In this document: positions 1-10,356 of the stretch, in pieces
Layout of the letters: each line of letters begins with the position of its first letter
How positions within the stretch are numbered: position 1 is the stretch's first letter
NCBI GenBank assembly: GCA_001579985.1
Contig: LRSR01001935.1
Span: 1 to 31,934, forward strand
DNA from: Hypsibius dujardini
Lineage: Eukaryota; Tardigrada; Eutardigrada; Parachela; Hypsibiidae
Length of the DNA: 31,934 nucleotides
Reading direction: 5' to 3'
Made by a program: the position numbers and the translations under genes
Notes under the pieces: model-generated
Database searches by the model: none
The model's input: only the letters and a program-made list of their open reading frames with translations
Told to the model about the DNA's origin: nothing

Positions 1-3000
1 ATTGACGTGATGAAGGTAAACCGGAAGACGAAGCGGGCGGAAAAGATCGGCTACCGCATCCTCGACCTTCGGATGCAGGCGGTGGAGATTAGCAAGCCGC
101 GAGTCACGTGGTTTCCACTGCTCGGTGCCCAGGCGCTGCGGGGCAAACCGGAAATCCACCTCGGTGTCTGCGTTGATGACGACGTGGAAGCGCAAGAGTC
201 CGCCAGAAGTCTCAAAGAATTCACCCGCAGCGCCCGTGAGTTCCAGCTTCTTTAATTAGTCAATTTTTTTTGTCGGTTGTATTGTTTTAAATAACAGAAA
301 ATCTGTAATTTTATCTTAACATGTTTTTTCAGTATTTATATTTCAAATCAGAAAGAATATTAAGTTAACTGTATTTCATTTTAGTTATGCAAAAAGCCTA
401 CTCCGGTTGCTCCTTTTTGAAAAATATGTCTTTGATATTATATATATATATATATATATTGTATGTATATACATTTAAAATATTTTTGCGTTTTTTCTTT
501 AGTTTATATTTTTAATCAGAAAGAATAATAAATGTAATGTTTTAATCAGTCTTTTGACTATTCAAAAAAAGCGTGCACTCCAGCTGCTTGTTCCTGGAAA
601 AATAAATTGATGTTTTACGTATAAATTTAGTATATTTTTGCTTAATTAATAAGCAACTAAACCGAAATTGGTTCGTCAATTGAATTTTTCTGAATGCTTG
701 TTTCTTACTAGCAGTGCAAATTTTAAATGTATTTGTTAGTTAAAATAAGAAGAACATAATAATCGATAATTGAATTTCCACCAGTATTTTCTCAGTTAAT
801 AAATCAAGCAAACGTTCAAATGACCTTTGCCCGATGTTTTAGGGAACAAGGAATATTGGATACAACATCAACCGACACTGGTCAACAATCCCGACGGCAA
901 CAGCCACTACCAAATCGGCCCGTCCAAAGATAGCACCCACGTCTATCTGATGTCCATCATCGTGGGTTACGCCTCGAATATCGGCAAGTTTTTCGATTAC
1001 ACCACTAAGTCACCGCCCGACAATCCCCGCGGCGAGTTCTTCTTCCACTACGAGGTGATGGGCAATCACATCACCAGCAAGCCATTCAGCGACTTTGAGT
1101 CCGCGGACTATTCCCCCGAGCGAGTGTCACTTTGCATCCGGTCGCATTTCAACCTGTTGAAGGAGTACTTTCTGCATCAGAAATCGTTAAAGGTAAGAAG
1201 CTCCACGACCGATGTTTCGCTTGGCACGATTTTTATATGATTCAGGAAAGTAGAATCCCTCCAGTTTATATCCAGAGTAACTGTAAGTCGTGATTTTTTT
1301 TAAAAGTGTTATGATGAATTAAAATTATTTTTGCCTTTTTAAATAAGAATGAGTTTGCTGGAGTAATTGTGGCGCTGTAAAATCCAAAATCTTTAGTGAC
1401 ATCAGCAAAGAATTCATGGGACAGTAAGGGCAGGAGCTGTGAGTCATTTTCTGCATGTTTTTTTGCGACTGGCTAGTCCTCTTTTTATTTTGACATCAAT
1501 TCACTCCAACTTTAATTATGGACTCGGTACTGTTGAACATTTTTTCACTAATTTTATTTGAGAACTCGGACGTTCGACTACGCTGAATAATCGGACCGTC
1601 ATATGCTGTCTTTACTTTGAAATTCCGCCAGATACCACATCTTACCGGTCACTTTAATTCATCAGAATACAGGGTCTCGGTCCGTCTATTGAAAAACATT
1701 AAGTGTAGTGATAGTCACAGGGGGCGGTTTAAAATAGATTTCTTTTCGTAGGTGCAATTATGCCAAGGTGACGGGAACATTGTCGCATCCGCCGATCTCC
1801 TCTTCCAAGATCTCTTCGCCGAGCACCTCACTGGCATTGACGACGGCCCCGTGGTCGTCGAAAAAGAACTCCTGCTTCATCCGTTTCCGGGGAACCGCTT
1901 CGGCATCCCGGAGACACTGGACATTCCCGCGGAGGAACTCCCGGTGGTCGGGGTGTGCCTGGAGATGTCCGTCGTCCAGCAGATTAATCAGAGTGATTTC
2001 GCCCGCACCCAAACGCTGGAATCTTTCTGGCCGGTTGCCGCGGAACTGAAACAGCTAGATCGCCCCACATCAGCTCGGTCGTCGCCGAAGAAGCGGGAGG
2101 CGTCGGCGGCAGCAGCAGGCGACCTGGCTGACTTGCATCGTTCCCGGAGCGTTCACAATCTCGACAGCCGGAAGGAGGATCACAGTACAGATTCCGGTTA
2201 TTATGCTTCCCTGCCGAGGCATTTCAGCGGCAAGTCCGAGTACGACCGATCGTCCCCGCCTCCGCCGCCGACGGCAAGTTTGGTGTCGAGATATCCGGAG
2301 AAAATGTCAAACGGCGAAGGGGACAAGCTGTTAGTCTTTTCGTTTGTCTGTCGGTATCTTGAGTCATGCAATCTGTCTTTCGCCCTGTTATCCAATTAAG
2401 ACTTTCAGAGAAAAAATAGTTTGCAGTTAATTTTACAAGCTTGAGTCGGCAGATTTCGAATCAGACAGACAGATGAACAGACAGACATAATGTATTATTA
2501 CCCTTGCCAGATAAATTACAGTTAAATGTGCAAAGAGCTGTTTTAGTAGCATTAGTAATTCATGTGATTAGAAGTTCTACAGAAACAAGACGATAAAACT
2601 GAAAGACTTAAGAGTTAAATGCACGCCCGATTGCTGTTGTGATCATCGCAAATTAAGGACAAACCCGAGCCAGAACGGATATTAAATTAAGCCACAATGA
2701 TAACAAGATTTGAATAACATTTAAATTAATTTGTTTAAGATAATTTATTTAAATGCCCTATTTTCGGACTTTAAATATCGTTGTCCGCCTTCCTATGTCT
2801 ACCTATTACTTGTCTGGATATCTATTCGCTGATCTTAATGTCTCTGTCCTTGTTTGTTCGGCCATTTGTTCCCCGTCTGGGTGTTTCTTCCTTTGCCCGT
2901 CTGTCTGCCCGTCTGTCTGCCCCTCTGCCTTTCTGTCTGTTTTCATTCCTGCCAGCCTTCCTTTCTATGTCTGTATCTGTCTGCATCACTGTCTGTCTGT

Positions 3001-6000
3001 CTAGTTCATCGTCTGCCTGTTTGTTTGTCTGTTGGCAGGGCTCTTTTACAACTGGTTTAGCAGCGCTCTGTATCTTGATCCTTTATGTTGCCTAGATATC
3101 CGGAGAAGCGGTCAGAAAGCGGTCATGGCGGGTTTAACGAGGACGAGCAGTATTACTGGAAAGACTCGCGGCCGCTACCGCTGCCGCCGGTGATCAGTAG
3201 ACCGGAAGCGGTCCCCACCAAGACCCGCGTCCAGGCGACCGCGTCGACGCAGGTCTCTCCCGAGTCTACGGTCCTCCGAAAGGATAACCAAACCGAGACC
3301 GGTGTGTGAAGTATTTCATTTTTTCCCAATCAACGATTACACGTTTTTCCAACTTCGGTACCTGTTGTTTAGATCCAGACATGAGACCGGCAACGCGACC
3401 GAAGCCACAGACGATCAACGGTTTCGGACCGGACCGGTTCTTCTCCGCCACCTCGACGGACAGCTTCGGCCAGCCATTGCCCGACGCGACTCACCGCTAC
3501 GTCTGTACTATTTACCTCTATAAGATCAAAATCAACTCTCCGAACTACCGCTACACCGTGCCTGTGTACTTGCGCTATCAGTATCCTTTCTTCGGGAGTG
3601 CCGCGCAGGTGTTGACAAGACCGGCGGTGGAAGTCCCGCCCAAGCAGGAGGTCATTCTGGATAATAACTGCCTGACGCAGTTTAGCTTTGGATGCTCGGA
3701 GACGCAGCTGCAGACAGCTTTTCGGACGTATGTCTCTGCTGTCACTTGTGGCTTCATATGCTTGTGTCTTGCTCAGCTTGTTTACCTGTCTTATCTGTCT
3801 ATCTCTCGATTTTCCGTCTGTCTGTGTTTATCTGTCTATTGCCTGTAAATCTTTCTATCTGCTGATATAATTTTCTGCCTCTCAGTGTGTCTTTTTTTAC
3901 CGGTTTGTTTTTAGAACTTCTTTGCTGCTGGTTTCGTTTCCTTTCCTGTAAGTCTCTCTTGTCTGCCTCTTTGTGTGAGTATCGATCGTTCTGCTTGTAG
4001 ATGTTTTTGTCTGTCTTTCGTTGCATACCTATCCATTTGCCTTTCAATTTGTTTGTTTGTTGATAGTTTTGTCTGTGCGCTTGTTTGTCTACCCGTTTAC
4101 CTGTACTTTTTGTCCGTGCGACTACTCCTGAGTTGGCTTGCTTTTCTTGCGCTTACTCTTAAATTCGTCCTGTTTGGTAGCGCACCGCTGTGTATTGAGG
4201 TCTGGAAAAACGGCGGAGGCAACCACGACGAACTGATTGGTCAGGCCAAGTTCCGGTGGGATGCGCTCCTGCGATCGGAATTGACGGTCATCTACGACAA
4301 GGACCAGCCGGTCGACCGGCAAATGCACGACGCATGCCTGGAAGTGGTTGATCTCCAAACGTAGGCCCCAACCTTTTGGTCTTGCTAGACGAGCTAATTC
4401 GTATTCGGTCCCCTGTAATTTTTCAGTTTTCATATACTGTTTCTTCACAGAGATAAATATCCTAAACTTGGTGAGCTGCAAGTGTGCCTGACCTTAGACG
4501 ATTACGGCCCGGTCGATCGACAAACCGTGGAGACGTCGTCCATCCGGCCTGCGCCGCCCTTCGAAACTAAACCGCCACCGGGCTCGCAACGCGACGCAAC
4601 GACCACGAGTAAGCGATCACCGCCTTCGACATATGTCAACTTGGAGGAGATGGAGAAGACCGCTGCCTTCGAGCTCGAGGTCTGGAAAGAACGGGAGGAA
4701 AAAAAGTTTAAGGCTCAGGTAAAGAATCCTACCATCTCACAGATTAACCGGAAGGGAAATAGACAGGCATGCGGGAACGCAGGCAGGAAGATAGGTAGAC
4801 TAACTGCCAGGCAGTTAGGTTAGAAGACATAGATAGACGTTTGGGAAGATTAAGAGACAGACCGACCGACCGACAGGCAAACGGAAACCAAGATTTGCAC
4901 AGGCAGACAATTAGACAGACATATCGGCAGACTGACAAACATTCAGACAGACATCCGACAAACGGACAGGCAAACAGACAGACGGAAAGACCGGTTAGTG
5001 AAAAGTAAGGAAAAAATCTCAATAATCATCGATATGCCGTGTTGCAGTTGAAGAAGCGAGAAGATGATACAATGCGCAACATTGCCGAAGAATGGGATCG
5101 CCGGACCAAACAGCAAAAAGCTTACGTTGACGAAAGTATAAAAAAGTACAACGACCTTGAGTGCCAGTTGCGCGATCTGATCCTTGAGAACACGCAAAAA
5201 GAAAAGGCTCTCAGCGAACGTGATAGGCGGGTGCGTTTACTACTTTCCCTCCTGCCCAAATTATTACTTCCAAACAATAATGTCACCGCTTTTAATCTGC
5301 CGCAGATCACCGAAGCGGAGCGGTTTCTCCAGGCGGAGAAGACCAAATTCACCGACGAACTGGAGAGCATCAAAACCAAGGTCTTTGAAGAGTTCACTAA
5401 GCGTCTGAGTCTGGAACAGTCCGCACAGGCCCTTTTAAAGGGCGAAATCAAGCAGCTATGCTGCCAGATTGAGGACTTGAAGCAGAAGAAGACGGAACAG
5501 GATGGAGTGATTGCACGACTCCAGGAGGCCGAACGACAGAAACCGCAGCAGGAACGCGAAGCACAGGCTGAAATCAACCGACTACAACAGGAAAAGGTGT
5601 GCTGATGCTTTCTGGCGTTTCAAATTTAGTTCATTGAAAAGAAACATTTTAATTTTCTAAAGGACAAACAGAAGAATGTTTCTTACAAACATTTTTTTAT
5701 CTAAATCAACTTGAAACGACACGCGGGTAGCGATATTTATTAAGCTGTGCTCTGGTGTGTTTTCTTGCAGACCGATTTGCAGTGCCGTTTGACGTCCGCC
5801 TGTGAGTCCAAAGAGCACTACAAGCAGCAGCTCAGTCTGGCCCTCACCGAGGCCAAGAGTGCCCAGCAGCGCGCCGAAGCGGAGAAGGACCAACGGATGC
5901 GGGAGAAGGAGACGGAAAACGCCACGCTCCGTCTGCAGATTGCCCAGCTGAACGGCAACGGCCAGCGAGCCTCACAGCACAACAGCCAGCGTTCGGTCTC

Positions 6001-7120
6001 ACAGAAGGCCAGCAGCGGTCGCTCCTACCGCAACGATGAGAATGACAAGGGCAGTGCAAATGATGATTGCGACGACGAAGGCGAAAGCTGCGATGAGGAA
6101 GAGGAAGAAGTGACGCCTCGCAAGCATAGGTAAAGGGAAATGAAATGAAAGACCCAGAAAACGGCGAACGAACAAACGAATGGAAGAACGAATGAGCGAA
6201 ACCATACCAAACGAAATGAAAATGCGAAAAAAAGGCAAGCGGGAATTGGCGAGTTGGTCAAAACGAGCGAAATGCAACAATTCGAAACCATTGAAATAGC
6301 TGTGCCAAAATACGTCTTATTTGTCAAACATCAACTGATTTTTCTTGAATCAATACGCATCTAAATCGCCTCTCTTTAAGCAAATTCATTCAGAAAGTGA
6401 AAACCAATAAGTTTATAAAAATGTACGGACACTTTGGTTTAATATTTTTGATTTTGATTTTCGGTCAACAATTTGTTTTTCTGATTTTATTGAATGTTTT
6501 CACTGTAGACATTCTTTGACCTGGCGCTTTGATTTAACGCATCTGGCGCACAATTGTGACAGATGGGATTACAACTGGACTATAAACCGTGAGACGTGGT
6601 TTTTTAATAGGAGCCAATTATCGATATTTTTGTTGAAAAAAAAGTTCGAACGGTCATCCTTAATTTTAATTAGCTTCCAGAAGAATATAACTTTTTTCTT
6701 TCCACCGTCCGTTTCAGGTTGGCGATGCAGTTTAATCTGCCGGAGATGCGGAACGGCGCAGGCAAGGGTCACGGTCCAACCACCAAGAAGGGCCGCAGTG
6801 AAAAGCCGCACCACCACCACCACCTCGCAGCAATAAACGGTCATATGCCTTCTTCCGGAATGATGGCCGCCTTTTCCGGCGGCAGTTCCAGTTCCGGTAG
6901 CGGAGGGCGCGGCGACACGGAAGGCAGACGCCACAGCGACGAGGACGACGCAGCTGATGGCGATCCGACCGAGCAGTTGGCTCAAGCCATGGAGGAACGT
7001 AATCTGCTGCTGCGGACTGGCGTGTACCAGCAACGCGACACGGTGATTGTCGAGCTGGACAAGAAGATTCTGCGTTTGGAGGCGGAGCTGCGCATTTCTC
7101 ACCGCGCCGTCAAATTTTGA
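1..7120 (+). CDS. CEP120: Centrosomal protein of 120 kDa (CEP120), 5'-partial, 11 exons in window
   Basis: CEP120 is a daughter-centriole protein needed for centriole elongation and ciliogenesis. Exons: 1-235, 843-1192, 1752-2329, 3096-3301, 3373-3727, 4181-4360, 4451-4718, 5048-5230, 5306-5596, 5771-6129, 6718-7120. All introns are GT-AG, the joins keep frame, and they encode 1135 residues plus TGA. The window opens at the end of the first C2 domain (EKIGYRILDLR). The second C2 domain lies in exons 2-3 (HYQIGP, EFFFHYEVMGN). A Ser/Pro-rich linker follows, then the third C2 domain in exons 5-7 (YQYPFFGSAA). Exons 7-10 are coiled coil (FELEVWKERE, IAEEWDRR), and exon 11 holds the conserved tail ERNLLLRTGVY. 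Roughly 70-80 N-terminal residues lie off the left edge. The protein is longer than the human one (986 residues), mostly through low-complexity linkers, including a run of five His in exon 11. The exon 3 donor (2330, GTTAGT) is the least certain; 2285, 2306 and 2354 also keep frame. Confidence 0.93.
2873..3045 (+). repeat. CTGT-type imperfect tetranucleotide array, CEP120 intron 3
   Basis: CTGT/CTGC-rich pyrimidine tract inside the intron upstream of exon 4. It creates spurious Cys/Leu/Ser/Val open frames in all three forward frames. Confidence 0.7.
3773..4105 (+). repeat. CTGT-type degenerate array, CEP120 intron 5
   Basis: Degenerate CTGT/TTGT repeats fill most of the intron between the donor at 3728 and the acceptor at 4180. 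Orientation is CTGT on the coding strand. Confidence 0.7.
4768..4985 (+). repeat. GACA-type array, CEP120 intron 7
   Basis: GACAGACA/CAGGCA-type repeats in the intron following exon 7. Orientation is opposite to the array in intron 5, so the two are complementary in the pre-mRNA. Confidence 0.75.
5231..5305 (+). other. 75-nt stop-free intron in CEP120 (possible exitron)
   Basis: The donor GTGCGT at 5231 and acceptor CCGCAG at 5300-5305 bound 75 nt, a multiple of three with no stop in the CEP120 frame. Removing it restores an uninterrupted charged coiled coil (ALSERDRR joined to ITEAERFL). Retention would insert 25 mostly hydrophobic residues (RLLLSLLPKLLLP). Confidence 0.6.
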
Positions 7121-7125
7121 ATAAA
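7120..7125 (+). terminator. AATAAA polyadenylation signal overlapping the CEP120 stop codon
   Basis: AATAAA begins on the last A of the CEP120 TGA stop. If it is used, the 3' untranslated region is only a few tens of bases. No transcript data are available. Confidence 0.5.
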
Positions 7126-7623
7126 TAATGAATAATTTTGTACCCGTGGGAGTTTGTGTGTGTCTGTCTCTCTGCGAATCTGCATTTATGAATCTGGCGG
7201 ACGTGGTTGTTACGTCGTTATCTCTTCCGGCTCGAGTTGGTGGTTTGTTGAGACTTGGAAATACTTCTGTTGCTTTGACTTTTTAAATCCGTTATGTCTC
7301 GTTCTGCCGTCCTCGAATTCTTTAACCCTCTCTTTACCGTCCCTCCTTTTGACGTAACCTGCACCCTTTTAGCAGTATTTTTATCCAGAGAATCTGCCTA
7401 GAACTGCACGTATCACCCGTTATGGCAAGCATGACCCTTGCGACTAGACCGGACTTCAAAGTGTCGACAGAGTTGTCTCACTCCCTGTACTCGGCGGTGA
7501 CAGCTCGGCCTACACTCACATTTTTATTGTGTACATTTTCGTAGTTCTCGTATGCCGGGTAATAATGCTATACGACAGGTTACAAATACGCGGCAAATTT
7601 CAGCCTCTGCCTGCCACGATAAA
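7126..7623. other. Spacer downstream of CEP120, no gene recognised
   Basis: Mixed pyrimidine-rich spacer without a coding region I can support. A 10-bp inverted pair, GGTTACAAAT (about 7574) and ATTTGTAACC (about 7667), bridges into the foldback element that follows. Confidence 0.4.
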
Positions 7624-8000
7624 CCTTTGGTCAGAAAAATCGGAACGCTTGATTTGTTAAGAGGCAATTTGTAACCACAAGGCTGCAGGCTATACAAAAA
7701 AGTTCTTTGATTTGAGGCGGAAATAGTTGGCCATAAGATTTTAGTGCGCATTTGCGCAACACAGACTGTGCATTGCGCACGACAGCTTTCACTCTGCTGA
7801 CAGAAGTATTTAATTCACCGGAAAGAATGGGAAGACGTAAACCCTGAAACAAAGTATTTGTTCTATTTTACGATGCATTGTTTCACTCTTGACGTCTTCC
7901 CATTCTTTCCGGTGAATTGAATACCTTTTAAATAATTAAATAATTAAATAGAACTAAATTGCCTCTTGACAAATCGAGCGTCGCGATTTTTCTGACCAAG
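7624..8000. mobile_element. Foldback / MITE-like inverted-repeat element
   Basis: There are two nested sets of inverted arms. The outer arms, about 7624-7670 and 7956-8000, share TTGGTCAGAAAAATCG and AAGAGGCAATTT with a few mismatches. The inner arms, about 7804-7838 and 7892-7927, share ATTCACCGGAAAGAATGGG. No transposase frame and no clear target-site duplication are seen, so the superfamily is unassigned. Confidence 0.7.
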
Positions 8001-8106
8001 GGTGTAGTATATATGGCTGACTGCTTCTTTGCAGCGCGAGTCAACCAATTACCGTTACATCTATTATTAAAAAATCCGTTCCTTTTGTTACACTTTTCTC
8101 CATAGC

Positions 8107-8137
8107 AGATAGAGAGAGAGAGAGAGAGAAAGAAAGA
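8107..8137. repeat. GA dinucleotide microsatellite
   Basis: Short run of AG repeats followed by AAAG units. Confidence 0.85.
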
Positions 8138-8599
8138 CATCAAACTCAACTACTTCTGTGGAAAAACATAGTGGAAGCTGAAAAGAATTGCTTCTTGCTA
8201 ACACATTCGGCGACCCGGCTTTTATTTTCAACACAATTAAAGCGCTGGGTTGCCCTTAATCGGCTAAACATTAGTTAATAAGGTTTGTTCTCGTTAGCGG
8301 TTTATTTAATTTTGCTAACAAAAGCGTCGAATAATTTTGAATCAAATCAGACATGAAAAGCGACGCGATTGCGATCTTTTTGCTTTTATTTAATTTCCAA
8401 AGTCATGTAATAATTCAATATTTCTCTGATGTTGCAAAAAAATTGCGACGTTAATTTAATAAAATACAAATATGTATATTGCAAAGAACACGTTTCGTTT
8501 AAAAATAATTAAAATCGTAATTACAGTAAAATTAAATTGCTGCTAATATATAGGATGAACCGACTGCAAAAAGCAATAAGAAATTAATCAGCACGAATA
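8138..8599. other. AT-rich spacer, no gene recognised
   Basis: AT-rich non-coding sequence with many stops on both strands and no RNA gene recognised. Confidence 0.4.
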
Positions 8600-8970
8600 A
8601 TTGACTCTTGACCACCGGAACCGCCACCGTTCCTGCGTTGGAGTGCGCGCATGATAAACGCGTCCCCGCCGGGAAGCTCTTCTTCACGCTGGACTTTTTC
8701 CTCCCCGTCGGCATCACCGGGATCTGTTGTCTTGTCATATTAGCTCACGTAATTAAAGTGCGTCGTCGACGACCTCAGTTCGTCATGGACGGCTCATCGA
8801 TTGAAGCAACTTCCAACACTACGGCGGGGTCCTTGGTTAGCACAACGAGACGACTCTATCAGGCGCGGTTAGCCGTGGCGATAATGCTGATCGGGTCTAC
8901 TTCTGGGTCAGAATCACCAATTTGCCCTACATCGTGGTCACGTCCGGGATCGTTCCCGATTTCGCCGGGA
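8600..8970 (+). pseudogene. Possible decayed GPCR fragment (TM5 to TM6/7-like)
   Basis: One forward frame from about 8608 reads a possible extracellular loop with a Cys (ALECAHDK), then a strongly hydrophobic TM5-like segment with proline (FFLPVGITGICCLVILAHV), a basic loop (KVRRRRP) and RRLYQARLAVAIMLI. The similarity to TM6 and beyond then continues in another frame from about 8889 (VYFWVRITNLPYIVV), which implies a frameshift. That frame stops just where the palindromic GACATTGTGTC cluster begins. The similarity is to a fold pattern, not to a named receptor. It could instead be a chance hydrophobic frame or one exon of an unrecognised gene. Confidence 0.35.
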
Positions 8971-9385
8971 GACATTCTGTCTAGAACGCCTGGATCTGGT
9001 GGTTGCTGGTTGTACAGTTCACCGCCACCCCGGTAAAGTGGCATACTGACATTGTGTCGGTCGACAATATGTCCTCACAGACATTGTGTCCCTTTTTTGA
9101 ATGTCTCATCCGGCTCTTTGACTCCAGCCATTGCGGCAGCGTGGACATTCTGTCCTCACAGACATTATCGCCCGGTGGAGAGACTGTTCCCAGACATTTG
9201 TTACCGTTACTGTCAGACTGTATGCAGACTGTCTCTTTAGGGCTGAAAATAAAGTTATTAAAAAGACACAGCAAGAGCCCGCAACGCTAAACTGAAAGAA
9301 CACAATGTCTGGAGGAGGGAACGTCGAAAGGGCACAGGTTTTGGGGAGACTATGTCGGGGGACACAATGTTTAGAGACATAACGA
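8971..9385. repeat. Cluster of GACATTGTGTC-type palindromic motifs, with an orientation switch
   Basis: Copies of GACATTNTGTC or close variants lie at 8971, 9048, 9063, 9080 and 9144, with CTCACAGACATT twice. After about 9299 the motif appears in reverse orientation (ACACAATGTC at 9300, GACACAATGT near 9361). The arrangement resembles the subterminal repeats of an unidentified transposon. Confidence 0.55.
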
Positions 9386-9920
9386 TGCGCAACGCTAAAG
9401 TGCCTGACAAAAATGGAAATCTCCAGCGATTTTGCGTAAATGTTACAAAACTATTAATGAAAATGGCATGTTGTTTTATGACCGGTTTGATTGATTGCAA
9501 AGATGTGCGAACCACAAGACCGCACTTGTTAATTGATTGAGTACGTAAGAAATAATAGTTGTTTTGGCCCACCGGGTCTGATTTACTGAGGGGGGGGTCC
9601 AAAAAATCTCACGGATGGGTCGCGACTCTACAGTACCGTTGAATCAACCGAATTTGCACAACCTCTTGCACAACCTCAACCCGGCTCGGTTAGGGTCCAT
9701 TTGAACCATGGGAATTTAACCCGTTAACGCCCGGTACCCGATCAGACAAGATTTGAGTGTCAAAAGTATTTTTCCTTCCATAGTTCCGTTCATAGTTCAG
9801 TGAAGAACGTTATCATTTTCAATACATCTGAGCGACTTCGAAAAATTCATGTTTTTATTGGCTGGACAATGTCCATCGTCGAGTCAGAAACCAAATTGCA
9901 GGTGAAAACTATTCCTCTCA
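9386..9920. other. Spacer, no gene recognised
   Basis: Unique-looking spacer with a run of seven or more G near 9590 and a short direct repeat, TTGCACAACCTC, around 9653-9675. No coding region supported. Confidence 0.4.
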
Positions 9921-9960
9921 CCTGTCTGCCTGTCTGCCTGTCTGCTTGCCTGCCTGCTTG

Positions 9961-10022
<62 letters not shown>
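9921..10022. repeat. CCTG tetranucleotide microsatellite
   Basis: About 100 bp of CTGT/CTGC units resolving into a nearly pure CCTG tract, about 300 bp upstream of the ARIH1 start. The Leu-Pro-Ala-Cys and Ala-Gly-Arg-Gln open frames across it are repeat artefacts. Confidence 0.9.
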
Positions 10023-10023
<1 letters not shown>

Positions 10024-10317
10024 ACAGTGTCCAGGCTGGAGATTTCGACCCCGCCTGACCCTGATAGCCGGGACGGCCGCGATGATAAAACTAATCATCA
10101 TTATGATGCGAATGACGTCACGATATGGAGACACACGACAGATGGTTGATGATTCATACACTTTGGAGTTTACAACTTTCAGAGGAGAAAACTACTGTGC
10201 CACTCATTGTACTCACCTCAGTCTATGTCCAGATCCAAATCATCATCCAGTCAAAATTCAGAACCTTATCTCTAAGTTCCCTCTGGGAAAGTTTTGCCTA
10301 CCGAGTTTCGCCAGCGG
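10023..10317 (+). promoter_or_regulatory. Likely 5' flank or leader of ARIH1
   Basis: No TATA box is evident. A perfect CRE-type palindrome, TGACGTCA, lies near 10113. Whether this is promoter or transcribed leader cannot be decided from sequence. Confidence 0.3.
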
Positions 10318-10356
10318 ATGAACCAACGAGCGGTGCGGAATGTCAGAGGTGGATAA
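10318..10356 (+). CDS. Upstream ORF overlapping the ARIH1 start
   Basis: An out-of-frame ATG 22 nt before the ARIH1 ATG opens a 12-codon ORF that ends in TAA inside the ARIH1 coding sequence. Both ATGs have a purine at -3. If the ATG lies in the transcript it could reduce ARIH1 translation. Confidence 0.3.
   Translation: MNQRAVRNVRGG

Noticed and set aside
5122-5577. 151-codon minus ORF opposite CEP120 exons 8-9
   Set aside because: Shadow of the coiled-coil coding strand; Ser/Arg-rich antisense translation.
9946-10149. Open frames rich in Leu-Pro-Ala-Cys or Gln-Ala-Gly-Arg
   Set aside because: Translation of the CCTG microsatellite; open in several frames on both strands.
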